Source of the DNA: Chlamydiota bacterium
GTDB taxonomy: Bacteria > Chlamydiota > Chlamydiia > Chlamydiales > Rhabdochlamydiaceae
Direction of reading: 5' to 3'
Length of the DNA: 12,284 nt
Assembly: GCA_023265495.1 (NCBI GenBank)
Contig: JAHFTP010000034.1
Coordinates: 1-12,284, forward strand
The notes beneath the pieces are model-generated. The model worked only from the letters and a program-made list of their open reading frames with translations. It was not told the DNA's origin and made no database searches. Positions 6,833 through 12,284 of this stretch are shown piece after piece. Position 1 is the stretch's first letter, and every line of letters begins with the position of its first letter. The translations under genes and the position numbers were made by a program.

Positions 6833-6892
6833 CTACAAACAGCTACTTTGGATTTGGTCTTAATAGTTTGAATCCCAAGTAGTTGTTTATAG
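6833..6892 (+). repeat. 22-bp imperfect inverted repeat (long hairpin)
   Basis: The arms at 6833-6854 and 6871-6892 are complementary at 19 of 22 positions, with one further position a G-U wobble in plus-strand RNA; the loop is 16 nt. The T-rich sequence TTTTCTTT (6893-6900) follows, so it resembles a terminator on the plus strand, yet no plus-strand gene lies upstream. It ends 28 bp before the tRNA-Leu remnant. It may be a terminator of a lost gene or an end structure of the inserted element. Confidence 0.65.
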
Positions 6893-6920
6893 TTTTCTTT
6901 AGCTGATCATTGATTTTGTA

Positions 6921-6996
6921 AGACTTAAAATTTCCTGGGAGCAATCCCGCGCAGGTTCGATTCCTGTTCCGAGCAACTCTTATAATCAAGGATTTA
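6921..6996 (+). repeat. Right copy of 76-bp direct repeat (tRNA-Leu 3' remnant, putative attR)
   Basis: This copy of the tRNA-Leu(UAA) 3' half starts in the anticodon stem and includes the variable arm, T arm and 3' acceptor strand, then 20 bp of flanking sequence. There is no 5' half, so it cannot be a functional tRNA. It lies 1106 bp from the copy in the intact gene. It is most simply the displaced chromosomal end after integration; a decayed tandem duplication is the alternative. Confidence 0.8.
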
Positions 6997-7171
6997 TGGA
7001 ATGACTTCATAGATTTGGTTTTTAGTTTTTACTCTTGCTGGGCCAGTATATGGTCCAATTTTTCCTAATTTTGCATAATTAGCTCATGAATACCGGTTAT
7101 TCGGATTGAAATTCTGCTATCCAGTAACGTCTTTGTTATTAGTTATTTATAATTTTATTGCGTGAGGGATT

Positions 7172-7270
7172 TGATATGTGATGATATCTGCTCTTATTTG
7201 GTATTAAGATATACCAAGTTTCGCGTGGTATATCTTGCATCCATATCCATGGTGGTATATACTGATATCA
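7172..7270 (+). promoter_or_regulatory. Four-site operator array, 27-bp period, upstream of the Hip-like kinase
   Basis: Four 18-bp dyads start at 7172, 7199, 7226 and 7253, exactly 27 bp apart. They read TGATAT-N6-ATATCT, TGGTAT-N6-ATACCA (perfect), TGGTAT-N6-CATCCA (right half degenerate) and TGGTAT-N6-ATATCA. The consensus is TGRTAT-N6-ATAYCA. Sites 2 and 3 also form a perfect 11-bp inverted repeat (7206-7216 with 7226-7236). E. coli hipBA is likewise controlled by several dyad operators bound by HipB; the sequence here is different. The last site ends 2 nt before the Shine-Dalgarno of the kinase. The presumed binder is the HTH of the second gene (inference). Confidence 0.7.
7235..7263 (+). 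promoter_or_regulatory. Candidate promoter within the operator array
   Basis: TTGCAT (7235-7240) and TATACT (7258-7263, 5 of 6) are 17 bp apart. The -10 lies inside the fourth operator site, which would allow direct repression. The -35 is poor (3 of 6). The alternative is the perfect TATAAT at 7148-7153, which would put all four sites downstream of the transcript start. Confidence 0.3.
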
Positions 7271-7284
7271 AAGGGGAGTTGAAA

Positions 7285-8190
7285 ATGAGGCTTTGTTATC
7301 TGTGCAAACAGTCCGTGGGAGAAAGAGAGATGTTATCAGGGCTTCATCGGAGTTGCTTTTGTAAGTGGTTCAAAGTATCTGAACCGGATGATTTTCGAGA
7401 CGTAGTGGCGAGGTCTAGTGAGGAAGCGAATGAAGAAAGGGATTGGGCACAGATTAATACGAGCTTTTTTCATGGTAAATTCCGAAAATACTCCGCACGC
7501 ATCGGTACCCAAAGTTATATTCTCAAGGTGATTCAGAAGGAGATCCCAGAGTTGCCATTAACTGAGTATCTATGCAATCAACTCGCTCGCGCTCTAGGAT
7601 TGTTAGTTCCGGATCATTATATGATTCTATTCCAAAATAAATTGGAAAGTTTTGTTTCTACGAATTTTATGAATAACCGACCAGGAAGCGATCTAGTGCA
7701 TATTTATCGATATCTAGATCAACCGAAAGACTACGATTGTGAGCATTTACTAAAGATTATCGAAAAAGAAGTAGGTCGCTATGATGCCATAGTTCGCTTC
7801 ATCGAACTGTGTCTATTCGACGCGTTGATTGGCAACAATGATCGTCATGGGCGTAACTTAGGTCTTATTCGAGATGCTAATGGAACTACGTTAGCCCCTT
7901 TCTATGATAATCCCTGTTATTTAGCAATGGAGATTCCAGAACTTTTGGGTGCATATCACGAACCTCGTGGAGCTATTGCCACATTTGAGACAAACGAACC
8001 TATTATGAAGGACTATGTTAAAGAATGGTTTCGCCTAGGGTTTAAGGAAGAGGTAATAAGTTTTGCAAAGCGTATTAATTTGCAAGCAGTCGAAAGTCTA
8101 GCGACTATAAGCTTTCTGTCCACTGCACGTAAGAATGCAATTTTAAGATTGATTCAAAGAAGATATCAGGAGATTTGTAATGCCATTTAA
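7285..8190 (+). CDS. HipA/HipT-like serine/threonine kinase toxin with N-terminal zinc-ribbon motif
   Basis: This is probably a toxin kinase of the HipA superfamily; HipA and HipT phosphorylate aminoacyl-tRNA synthetases. The 301-residue product from ATG 7285 begins with CYLC (Cys4, Cys7) and LHRSCFC (His21, Cys24, Cys26), a likely zinc ribbon seen in some HipA-like proteins. The kinase core follows: FFHGKFRKYS (60-70) at the place of the Gly-rich GxQxK loop, ATP-binding Lys81 in YILK, Glu94, the catalytic segment GNNDRHGRN (Asp186, Asn191) and metal-binding Asp208 in APFYDN. The HipA N-terminal subdomain is absent here and is supplied by the next gene. The frame is open from a GTG at 7162, but that stretch is the operator array; a strong AAGGGGAG (7271-7278) supports 7285. 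It overlaps the next gene by 11 bp. Confidence 0.85.
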   Translation: MRLCYLCKQSVGEREMLSGLHRSCFCKWFKVSEPDDFRDVVARSSEEANEERDWAQINTSFFHGKFRKYSARIGTQSYILKVIQKEIPELPLTEYLCNQLARALGLLVPDHYMILFQNKLESFVSTNFMNNRPGSDLVHIYRYLDQPKDYDCEHLLKIIEKEVGRYDAIVRFIELCLFDALIGNNDRHGRNLGLIRDANGTTLAPFYDNPCYLAMEIPELLGAYHEPRGAIATFETNEPIMKDYVKEWFRLGFKEEVISFAKRINLQAVESLATISFLSTARKNAILRLIQRRYQEICNAI

Positions 8191-8818
8191 TTTTCAAATG
8201 ATAGTAGGTGTACAGGTAGTGCTGGAAAAAAATAGTAGTGTTCAAGTAGTTGGAGAGCTCACCCTAAAAGAGGGGGAGTTTCATTTTGAGTATAATAAGA
8301 ATTATTTGTGTTCGTCTCAGGCAATCCCATTAGGTCCTGAGATGTTGCTGATTCGTCGAATCTATCAATCTAAGCAACTATTTCGGCCATTTGCAGAACG
8401 TATTCCATCTCGAGAGAATCCAGCTTATTTTGAATATTGTAAATCTGTAGGCATTTCTGCAGATGAAAATAATCCGTTAATATTATTGTCCACTATTGCA
8501 TCACGTGGTCCTTCATCTTTTTTATTTAAACCGATCTATTGCGAGAATTTTACTGGATCAGATCTAAAATGCTTTCGGAATAATCTTGGATTATCGGTAA
8601 GAGAGTTTGCTGTATGTTTTGATTTCTCGCATGCAGGTGTGACAAGAGTAGAAACTGGTAAGTCAGATGGACGAGAAATTCTAAAACGTGCAGAAATTTA
8701 CACTCTATATCCTGAAGTTGCACTTGATCAACTCCGACGACGGGCTGCATATATACATCAAAAGAAGCTGGAGCGGGCGCAAAATTGGTTAGTGAATAGT
8801 CGTAATAAAAAAATATGA
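8180..8818 (+). CDS. HipS-like (HipA N-terminal) domain fused to HipB-like HTH; probable antitoxin/regulator
   Basis: This is the probable antitoxin and autoregulator of the upstream kinase. The 212-residue product has two parts. Residues 9-118 match the pattern of the HipA N-terminal subdomain (HipS in three-gene hipBST): VGELTLKEGEFHFEYNKNYL, AIPLGPEM, then FRPFAERIPS and LLSTIASRGPSSFLF, standing where the family has F..LLPE and LL..G.D..GA. Residues 126-176 look like a Xre/HipB HTH (DLKCFRNNLGLSVREFAVCFDFSHAGVTRVETGK), followed by a basic C-terminal helix. The ATG at 8180 follows AGGAGA (8168-8173) by 6 nt and lies inside the kinase gene, so translation is coupled. HipS function as antitoxin is known in E. 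coli HipBST; that it acts so here is inference. Confidence 0.8.
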   Translation: MPFNFQMIVGVQVVLEKNSSVQVVGELTLKEGEFHFEYNKNYLCSSQAIPLGPEMLLIRRIYQSKQLFRPFAERIPSRENPAYFEYCKSVGISADENNPLILLSTIASRGPSSFLFKPIYCENFTGSDLKCFRNNLGLSVREFAVCFDFSHAGVTRVETGKSDGREILKRAEIYTLYPEVALDQLRRRAAYIHQKKLERAQNWLVNSRNKKI

Positions 8819-8963
8819 TCCTTGATAGTGCAACCTTTTTCTGGACACATGAGAACATGTCATTTTCGCTGAGAAATTTCCTTACATGAAAAATCTGGTT
8901 GTGTCATACCATAAGAGATCTTTTTACTAATGTGGTAGTGCTTTCTAGAATGCGAGGTAAATC
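8819..8963. other. Short intergenic stretch between the Hip module and the lipoprotein gene
   Basis: No ORF or strong terminator is seen. A weak dyad ACATG-AGAA-CATGT (8847-8860) lies 30 bp after the antitoxin stop. No hexamer pair at good spacing was found for the next gene. Confidence 0.4.
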
Positions 8964-9566
8964 ATGCGTATAGGTCTGTTCTTATTGTTGTTATTAATGC
9001 ACTTAACAGGATGCAGTCGAGAACATCCTAATGAGGGGGAAATTTCTGGTAAGTCCAAGACGACGTGTAACATCCAGGAAACTGCGGCAAAATTTTACAA
9101 AGATTTAGGAGCTAAAATACTACTAAAAAACGATTTCTCGATAATGTATAGTTATCCTATACCTCCTGAGGCTAAAGAAATACAGGAAATTAATTTTCAG
9201 CTTCTTTTGCCATTGAAAGTATATCTTTCGGACGCACGTACTTTGATTCTTGGTGTAGTCAATAATTTTCTAAACGAATTTAAAAATTGCCGTGACCTAG
9301 CAGTGTTTTTGCCCAAAAATTTTGGCTGGAAAAATATCAGTTTTGGCATTTCTTTCATGCATAAAAGTGATAGGATAGAAGCTGAACCTTGGTATATTTC
9401 TCATGTGAGGTTTGTTGATGGGAATTATTTGGTCTATAGCATGGTAAATGCTCAAACATCAAAACCAGAAGAAATCTATCGAGAAACCTTAACAGAAGCA
9501 ATAGACGTATTTCCGATCCATGCAGACAATGCGATGGGTTATTTTGCAAGCTTTGGCATTAAGTAG
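8964..9566 (+). CDS. Predicted lipoprotein of unknown function
   Basis: I do not recognise the family. The 200-residue product starts MRIGLFLLLLLMHLTGC: a short basic N-terminus, a Leu-rich core and the lipobox LTGC with the lipidated Cys at 17. It should therefore be cleaved by signal peptidase II and anchored in a membrane, leaving a mature protein of about 184 residues. The mature part shows mixed alpha/beta character (NFQLLLPLKVYLSDARTLILGVVNNFLNEF, AVFLPKNFGWKNISFGISF, VRFVDGNYLVYSMVN) with no further TM segment or cysteine cluster. Two Cys besides Cys17 (near residues 35 and 110) could pair. GAGG at 8954-8957 supports the ATG at 8964. It lies alone between the Hip module and a gene-free stretch. 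Confidence 0.8.
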   Translation: MRIGLFLLLLLMHLTGCSREHPNEGEISGKSKTTCNIQETAAKFYKDLGAKILLKNDFSIMYSYPIPPEAKEIQEINFQLLLPLKVYLSDARTLILGVVNNFLNEFKNCRDLAVFLPKNFGWKNISFGISFMHKSDRIEAEPWYISHVRFVDGNYLVYSMVNAQTSKPEEIYRETLTEAIDVFPIHADNAMGYFASFGIK

Positions 9567-9879
9567 TGCTCTCTTTCTTTGTGCAGTTGCATGAGTTATG
9601 GCATGCTCAAAAAAATATAGAAAAAGCAATATAATGGAAACTGGTGACAGAGCTATTAAACTTAGAAGTCGGAACATATCTTTACCTCACAAAGAAAAAA
9701 TGAAAAGTAAAGAATCAGTTAAATTTAGTTCAATATCTTTTTAAGATTGAAGGGTGTGTGGAGAGAGTGTATTTCTGTGATATCCCCCCTGTGGGAAAAC
9801 TCGATTTAGTTGGGCTAATATTGCCTAGTCTCGCTAAACTGCAGATGCAGTGAAGAAGTATAAAAAGAAAAAGGGCTTT
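9567..9879. other. Gene-poor stretch with one possible 48-codon ORF
   Basis: No RNA gene or strong terminator is seen. An open frame from ATG 9598 to 9744 would encode 48 residues (MACSKKYRKSN... then a Lys/Ser-rich end), but it lacks a Shine-Dalgarno and its product is not recognised; it may be a gene remnant or chance. CCCCCC-TGT-GGG near 9784-9795 is a poor hairpin. A promoter for the downstream membrane protein is presumably here but is not clear. Confidence 0.4.
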
Positions 9880-10893
9880 ATGAATCATACCGGAAATGAA
9901 AGTCGATTTAACAAAGAGGACTTATTTAAAGCTGCCGACGAGATGGGGATGACCATACCGCAGAAGGAAGAGCTTTGGCGTCTTTTACATGCAAAAACAA
10001 GCCAAACTAAGCGGTTTAATCTATTGAACGTCATCTATTATCTAGGTGCTTTAATTGTTTTTTATGCTCTGATCACCTTTGCAAGCGAGGGGTATTCTAC
10101 ATATGGCGTGTATGGGCTGTTTTTTATTTCAATAGCGTACGCTATTTTTTTCTGCAGCATCGGCATCTATTTCTGGAAAGTAAAGCAATGGCATGTTGTA
10201 GGAGGGCTTTCTCTTTTTCTCTCGTTGTCCTTGGTTCCGCTTATTACGTATGCCGGGCAAGATATCATAGGGTGGTGGCCCGGAGATTGTCCCGGTGACT
10301 ACCCTGACTTTTATGCGTTCATTCGAGGTGGATGGCTTATGATGGAGCTCTCTACCATTGTGGTCGTATTAGTTGCGATGTATTTTATTAGATTTCCCTT
10401 CTTAACAGTGATCCTATACGTGACTTTGTGGTTTATGAGCATGGACATTGTCCCCTTTTTGATGATGTATACTGGCATGCAACTAGAGTCTTTAGATGAG
10501 CTGATCGCCATAGTCTTTGGCTTATGTATTATTGGGATAGCCTTGTGGATAGATCGGAAAACAAAGGAAGATTTTGCATTTTGGGCATACCTTATTGGAG
10601 TACTTTCCTTTTGGCTGGGGATAACTATGATTGATTACACGACTGAATGGGAATATTTTGGCTATTGTGTAGTGAATGTTTTCATGGTTCTCCTGGGGCC
10701 GATACTGAAAAGACTAGTCTTTGTCATCTTTGGGGCAATGGGTGTTATCAGTTATTTAGGAATGCTCGCTTATCGATGCTTTGCAACATCTTCTCTATTT
10801 CCCCTGGGGCTCAGCATTGTAGGACTAGGTGTTATTGCTCTAGGCCTTGCTTTGCAACGTTATAGGAGTAAGCATTTAAGTGGTTCCTCTTGA
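9880..10893 (+). CDS. Polytopic membrane protein of unknown function
   Basis: The 337-residue product from ATG 9880 has a soluble N-terminal part of about 45 residues (NKEDLFKAADEMGMTIPQKEELWRLL). Roughly ten hydrophobic segments follow, near residues 47-68, 77-99, 104-124, 153-170, 172-198, 207-224, 231-251, 258-275, 278-297 and 303-325, then a short basic tail. The layout of a small helical domain followed by evenly spaced segments recalls DUF2157-type membrane proteins; this is a weak, pattern-level resemblance. No transporter signature or conserved charged pair inside a segment was recognised. The frame is open to a GTG at 9850, but the ATG at 9880 has AAGGG (9871-9875) close upstream and is preferred. 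A candidate terminator lies at 11008-11034. Confidence 0.85.
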   Translation: MNHTGNESRFNKEDLFKAADEMGMTIPQKEELWRLLHAKTSQTKRFNLLNVIYYLGALIVFYALITFASEGYSTYGVYGLFFISIAYAIFFCSIGIYFWKVKQWHVVGGLSLFLSLSLVPLITYAGQDIIGWWPGDCPGDYPDFYAFIRGGWLMMELSTIVVVLVAMYFIRFPFLTVILYVTLWFMSMDIVPFLMMYTGMQLESLDELIAIVFGLCIIGIALWIDRKTKEDFAFWAYLIGVLSFWLGITMIDYTTEWEYFGYCVVNVFMVLLGPILKRLVFVIFGAMGVISYLGMLAYRCFATSSLFPLGLSIVGLGVIALGLALQRYRSKHLSGSS

Positions 10894-10918
10894 CGATAGA
10901 TGGGTTAGGCGTCTGTCT

Positions 10919-10990
10919 GGTATCTCCATTAGATGAGGTTCTAGGTGTAGTACATTTCGGTATCACACGTAGATAGTAGGTATCGCATAG
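10919..10990 (+). repeat. Three degenerate GGTATC-containing direct repeats
   Basis: GGTATC occurs at 10919, 10959 and 10979, each followed 5-6 bases later by AGAT, so the units read roughly GGTATC-N4-6-AGAT. The spacing is 40 and 20 bp. They lie between two convergent genes. Their meaning is unknown and chance is possible. Confidence 0.3.
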
Positions 10991-11003
10991 ATGATGAAAA
11001 GAT

Positions 11004-12284
11004 TTATAATCGATCACGGATCGATTTCTTTTTTCTGGAGAGGAAATAGATTATGGGCCATATAAAAAAACCTACAAGTAAGTAAAGAAGTGAAAAGTCT
11101 TTCCCTTCGGTAGAATCAGACGAAGAAGTTATGGTCATTTTAGGAGGTTTTTTTTGGTCGATATCATTTATCATACACCAGTAGTCGTGAAGGGAAATTG
11201 TGGGAATTTGATCTTGTAAGTGCTTGAGTTCAAAGTTGTAGTCAGCGCTATTTTCTTTTATTTGTGTAGAAAGTGTATATAGAAGTGATTCGTGTTCTTG
11301 CTTATATACATTCTCAAAAGGCTTCCATTTAACAAAGGGACTTTCAATATGAATATGCTCTTTTACCCAGAGAGGATAAGGGATGGTATAAGGGGAGGTT
11401 CTTTCTGGATTGATTCGAGTGCGAAGATAATTCCTATGTATAAAAGAAAACAGCTCTAGTACTTTTTTATTGGATAGTGTTTGGGTGGGGAGTCGATAAG
11501 ACTCGAGGAGGGTGAGGGTATTATTTTCTCGATCGTCTAAGGCTTCCATCGGAGAGTCTATAGTGACGGCGCCATATGCTTCTTGCATATCGGAAAGAGA
11601 TTCATCTGAGATCTTTTTTAGTCCATTCCATTTAAGCGATCGTCTAAACCGGTCAGCTCTAAAGCCGTAGAAAGTGGTTTTTATGTTCAAATGGGCGAAA
11701 TCCTCAGATTCTAGGACAAAAGAAGAGTCGATCTCTATTGGAGTTTTAAAAGCGGGCTTTGGAAGGGATGTTAATGTCTCCGTATCATCAGAAAGCAAAA
11801 GTCCCCATTCATAATTTGGAAAGAAATTTGTCTGTAAGGAGCCTCCTTGAAGGCTTAAGGTGGGATCAACCCAATAAGTAGCGCCGTCCAATTCCAGTTG
11901 CAGAACGATATGGTTGAATAAAAGAGGGATTGGCAAAACCTCAGGAAGCCTTTTTCCTCTACTTGAATGAACGAGAAGGGGTTTAGATGAGATATCCATT
12001 AACTGAAGAAGAGCGTGTAACAGGAAGGTTTGGTCTTTGCAATCCCCAAATCGGCGTTGGAAGGTTATGCTCGGGGCAGTAGGCTGAAATGCTCCCATGC
12101 CTTCTTCAATGCCAAGATATCTCACCTCATCCTGAACAAATCGTATAGCCTGTAAGGCGCGTTCTGCTAAATCATTAGTGGATTTTTTCCATTTTTCTAC
12201 AAGGGACCACATGTCAAAGGGGACAGATTGCGTAAAATCCGATGGCAAACGGTACAAAGGAGTCAGTTTTTGCGCCACTTCTCC
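11004..12284 (-). CDS. Transglutaminase-like protein, C-terminal part (5' end outside window)
   Basis: This belongs to the transglutaminase-like cysteine-protease-fold superfamily, often with an N-terminal DUF3857 domain that would lie beyond the window. The frame stays open to the right edge, so the GTG at 12278 is probably internal. Counting from that GTG, the core is RYLGIEEGMGAFQPTAPSITFQRRFGDCKDQTFLLHALL, with the catalytic Cys80 in GDCKD, His123 in FNHIVL and Asp138 in YWVDPT, so the triad is intact. About 230 residues of mostly beta-type sequence follow. A single TM segment lies near residues 395-414 (FSLLYLLVGFFIWPIIYFLS), then a basic RKKKSIRDRL end, which suggests membrane anchoring at the C-terminus. 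The substrate is unknown. The gene is convergent with the membrane protein gene. Confidence 0.87.
   Translation of the reverse strand, partial: GEVAQKLTPLYRLPSDFTQSVPFDMWSLVEKWKKSTNDLAERALQAIRFVQDEVRYLGIEEGMGAFQPTAPSITFQRRFGDCKDQTFLLHALLQLMDISSKPLLVHSSRGKRLPEVLPIPLLFNHIVLQLELDGATYWVDPTLSLQGGSLQTNFFPNYEWGLLLSDDTETLTSLPKPAFKTPIEIDSSFVLESEDFAHLNIKTTFYGFRADRFRRSLKWNGLKKISDESLSDMQEAYGAVTIDSPMEALDDRENNTLTLLESYRLPTQTLSNKKVLELFSFIHRNYLRTRINPERTSPYTIPYPLWVKEHIHIESPFVKWKPFENVYKQEHESLLYTLSTQIKENSADYNFELKHLQDQIPTISLHDYWCMINDIDQKKPPKMTITSSSDSTEGKDFSLLYLLVGFFIWPIIYFLSRKKKSIRDRL
11008..11034 (+). terminator. Candidate intrinsic terminator of the membrane protein gene
   Basis: AATCGATC (11008-11015) pairs perfectly with GATCGATT (11019-11026) over a 3-nt loop and is followed by TCTTTTTT (11027-11034). 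It is low in GC. It lies 115 bp past the membrane protein stop and inside the last codons of the convergent gene. Confidence 0.45.

Larger units (their letters stand above)
6710..7171. other. Gene-free interval between the two toxin-antitoxin modules
   Basis: No ORF with a ribosome binding site or recognisable product is seen on either strand. The interval holds the upstream region of the minus-strand toxin (palindrome AGTATACT, 6731-6738), a long hairpin at 6833-6892, the right-hand tRNA-Leu repeat at 6921-6996, and about 150 bp of AT-rich DNA leading to the Hip operator array. A perfect -10 hexamer TATAAT sits at 7148-7153 but has no good -35. Confidence 0.6.

Noticed and set aside
7162..7284. 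N-terminal 41-codon extension of the Hip-like kinase from a GTG at 7162.
   Set aside because: The stretch contains the four 27-bp-spaced dyads, has no ribosome binding site, and is followed by a strong Shine-Dalgarno and an ATG that places the Cys/His motif at the N-terminus.
8841..8866. GGACAC...GTGTC-like sequence as an insertion sequence end or terminator after the Hip module.
   Set aside because: Only a 5-bp stem is real, there is no T-tract, and no transposase or partner end is nearby.
9850..9879. GTG start at 9850 for the membrane protein.
   Set aside because: No ribosome binding site is near it, while AAGGG precedes the ATG at 9880. The extra ten residues are a Lys run; the choice is probable, not certain.
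11003..11011. TTTATAATC, shared with the end of the tRNA-linked repeat, as a third att copy marking the outer edge of a larger island.
   Set aside because: Only nine AT-rich bases match, and none of the tRNA part is present.
1..12284. CRISPR array, rRNA, riboswitch or complete insertion sequence.
   Set aside because: No regularly spaced long repeats beyond the 27-bp operator array, no rRNA-like sequence, no recognisable riboswitch core and no transposase ORF were seen.

Overview
The window comes from a member of the Chlamydiota, most likely an environmental, Parachlamydia-like lineage rather than Chlamydia itself. The left part has the order secY-rpsM-rpsK-rpoA-rplQ-gapA followed by a gene for a low-complexity protein. 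As I recall it, this is the chlamydial arrangement (C. trachomatis CT510 down to about CT504), and rpmJ is absent between secY and rpsM. The proteins are clearly bacterial housekeeping types and the DNA is moderately AT-rich. Genus cannot be fixed without a database search.

Region 1 (1-5784) is conserved core. The 3' end of secY is followed by rpsM, rpsK, rpoA and rplQ (rpoA and rplQ overlap by 4 bp), and the run ends in a strong intrinsic terminator at 3654-3687. gapA has its own candidate promoter. It is followed by a protein with an ordered N-terminal part and a highly charged, Arg- and Pro-rich tail, then by a terminator and a tRNA-Leu(UAA) gene at 5787-5869.

Region 2 (about 5815-8963) looks acquired. 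The 3' half of the tRNA-Leu gene plus 21 bp of flank (5815-5890) is repeated in direct orientation at 6921-6996, with 70 of 76 positions identical. This looks like the two attachment sites left by integration into the tRNA. Between the repeats lies about 1 kb holding a HigB/HigA-like (RelE-superfamily toxin plus HTH antidote) module on the minus strand, and no integrase. Just beyond the right-hand repeat is a second, different toxin-antitoxin-like module on the plus strand: a HipA/HipT-type kinase with an N-terminal Cys/His zinc-ribbon-like motif, overlapping by 11 bp a gene that fuses a HipA N-terminal (HipS-like) domain to a HipB-like HTH. Upstream of the kinase, four dyad sites of the form TGRTAT-N6-ATAYCA recur at exactly 27 bp spacing and look like the operator array for the fused HTH regulator.

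Region 3 (8964-12284) holds a small predicted lipoprotein of unknown function, a non-coding stretch, a polytopic membrane protein with about ten segments, and, convergent with it, a partial transglutaminase-like gene cut by the right edge of the window.

The most interesting system is the kinase-first, two-gene Hip module with its four-site operator, beside a tRNA-anchored mini-island carrying a second toxin-antitoxin pair. Component families are recognised from motifs only; no search was run.
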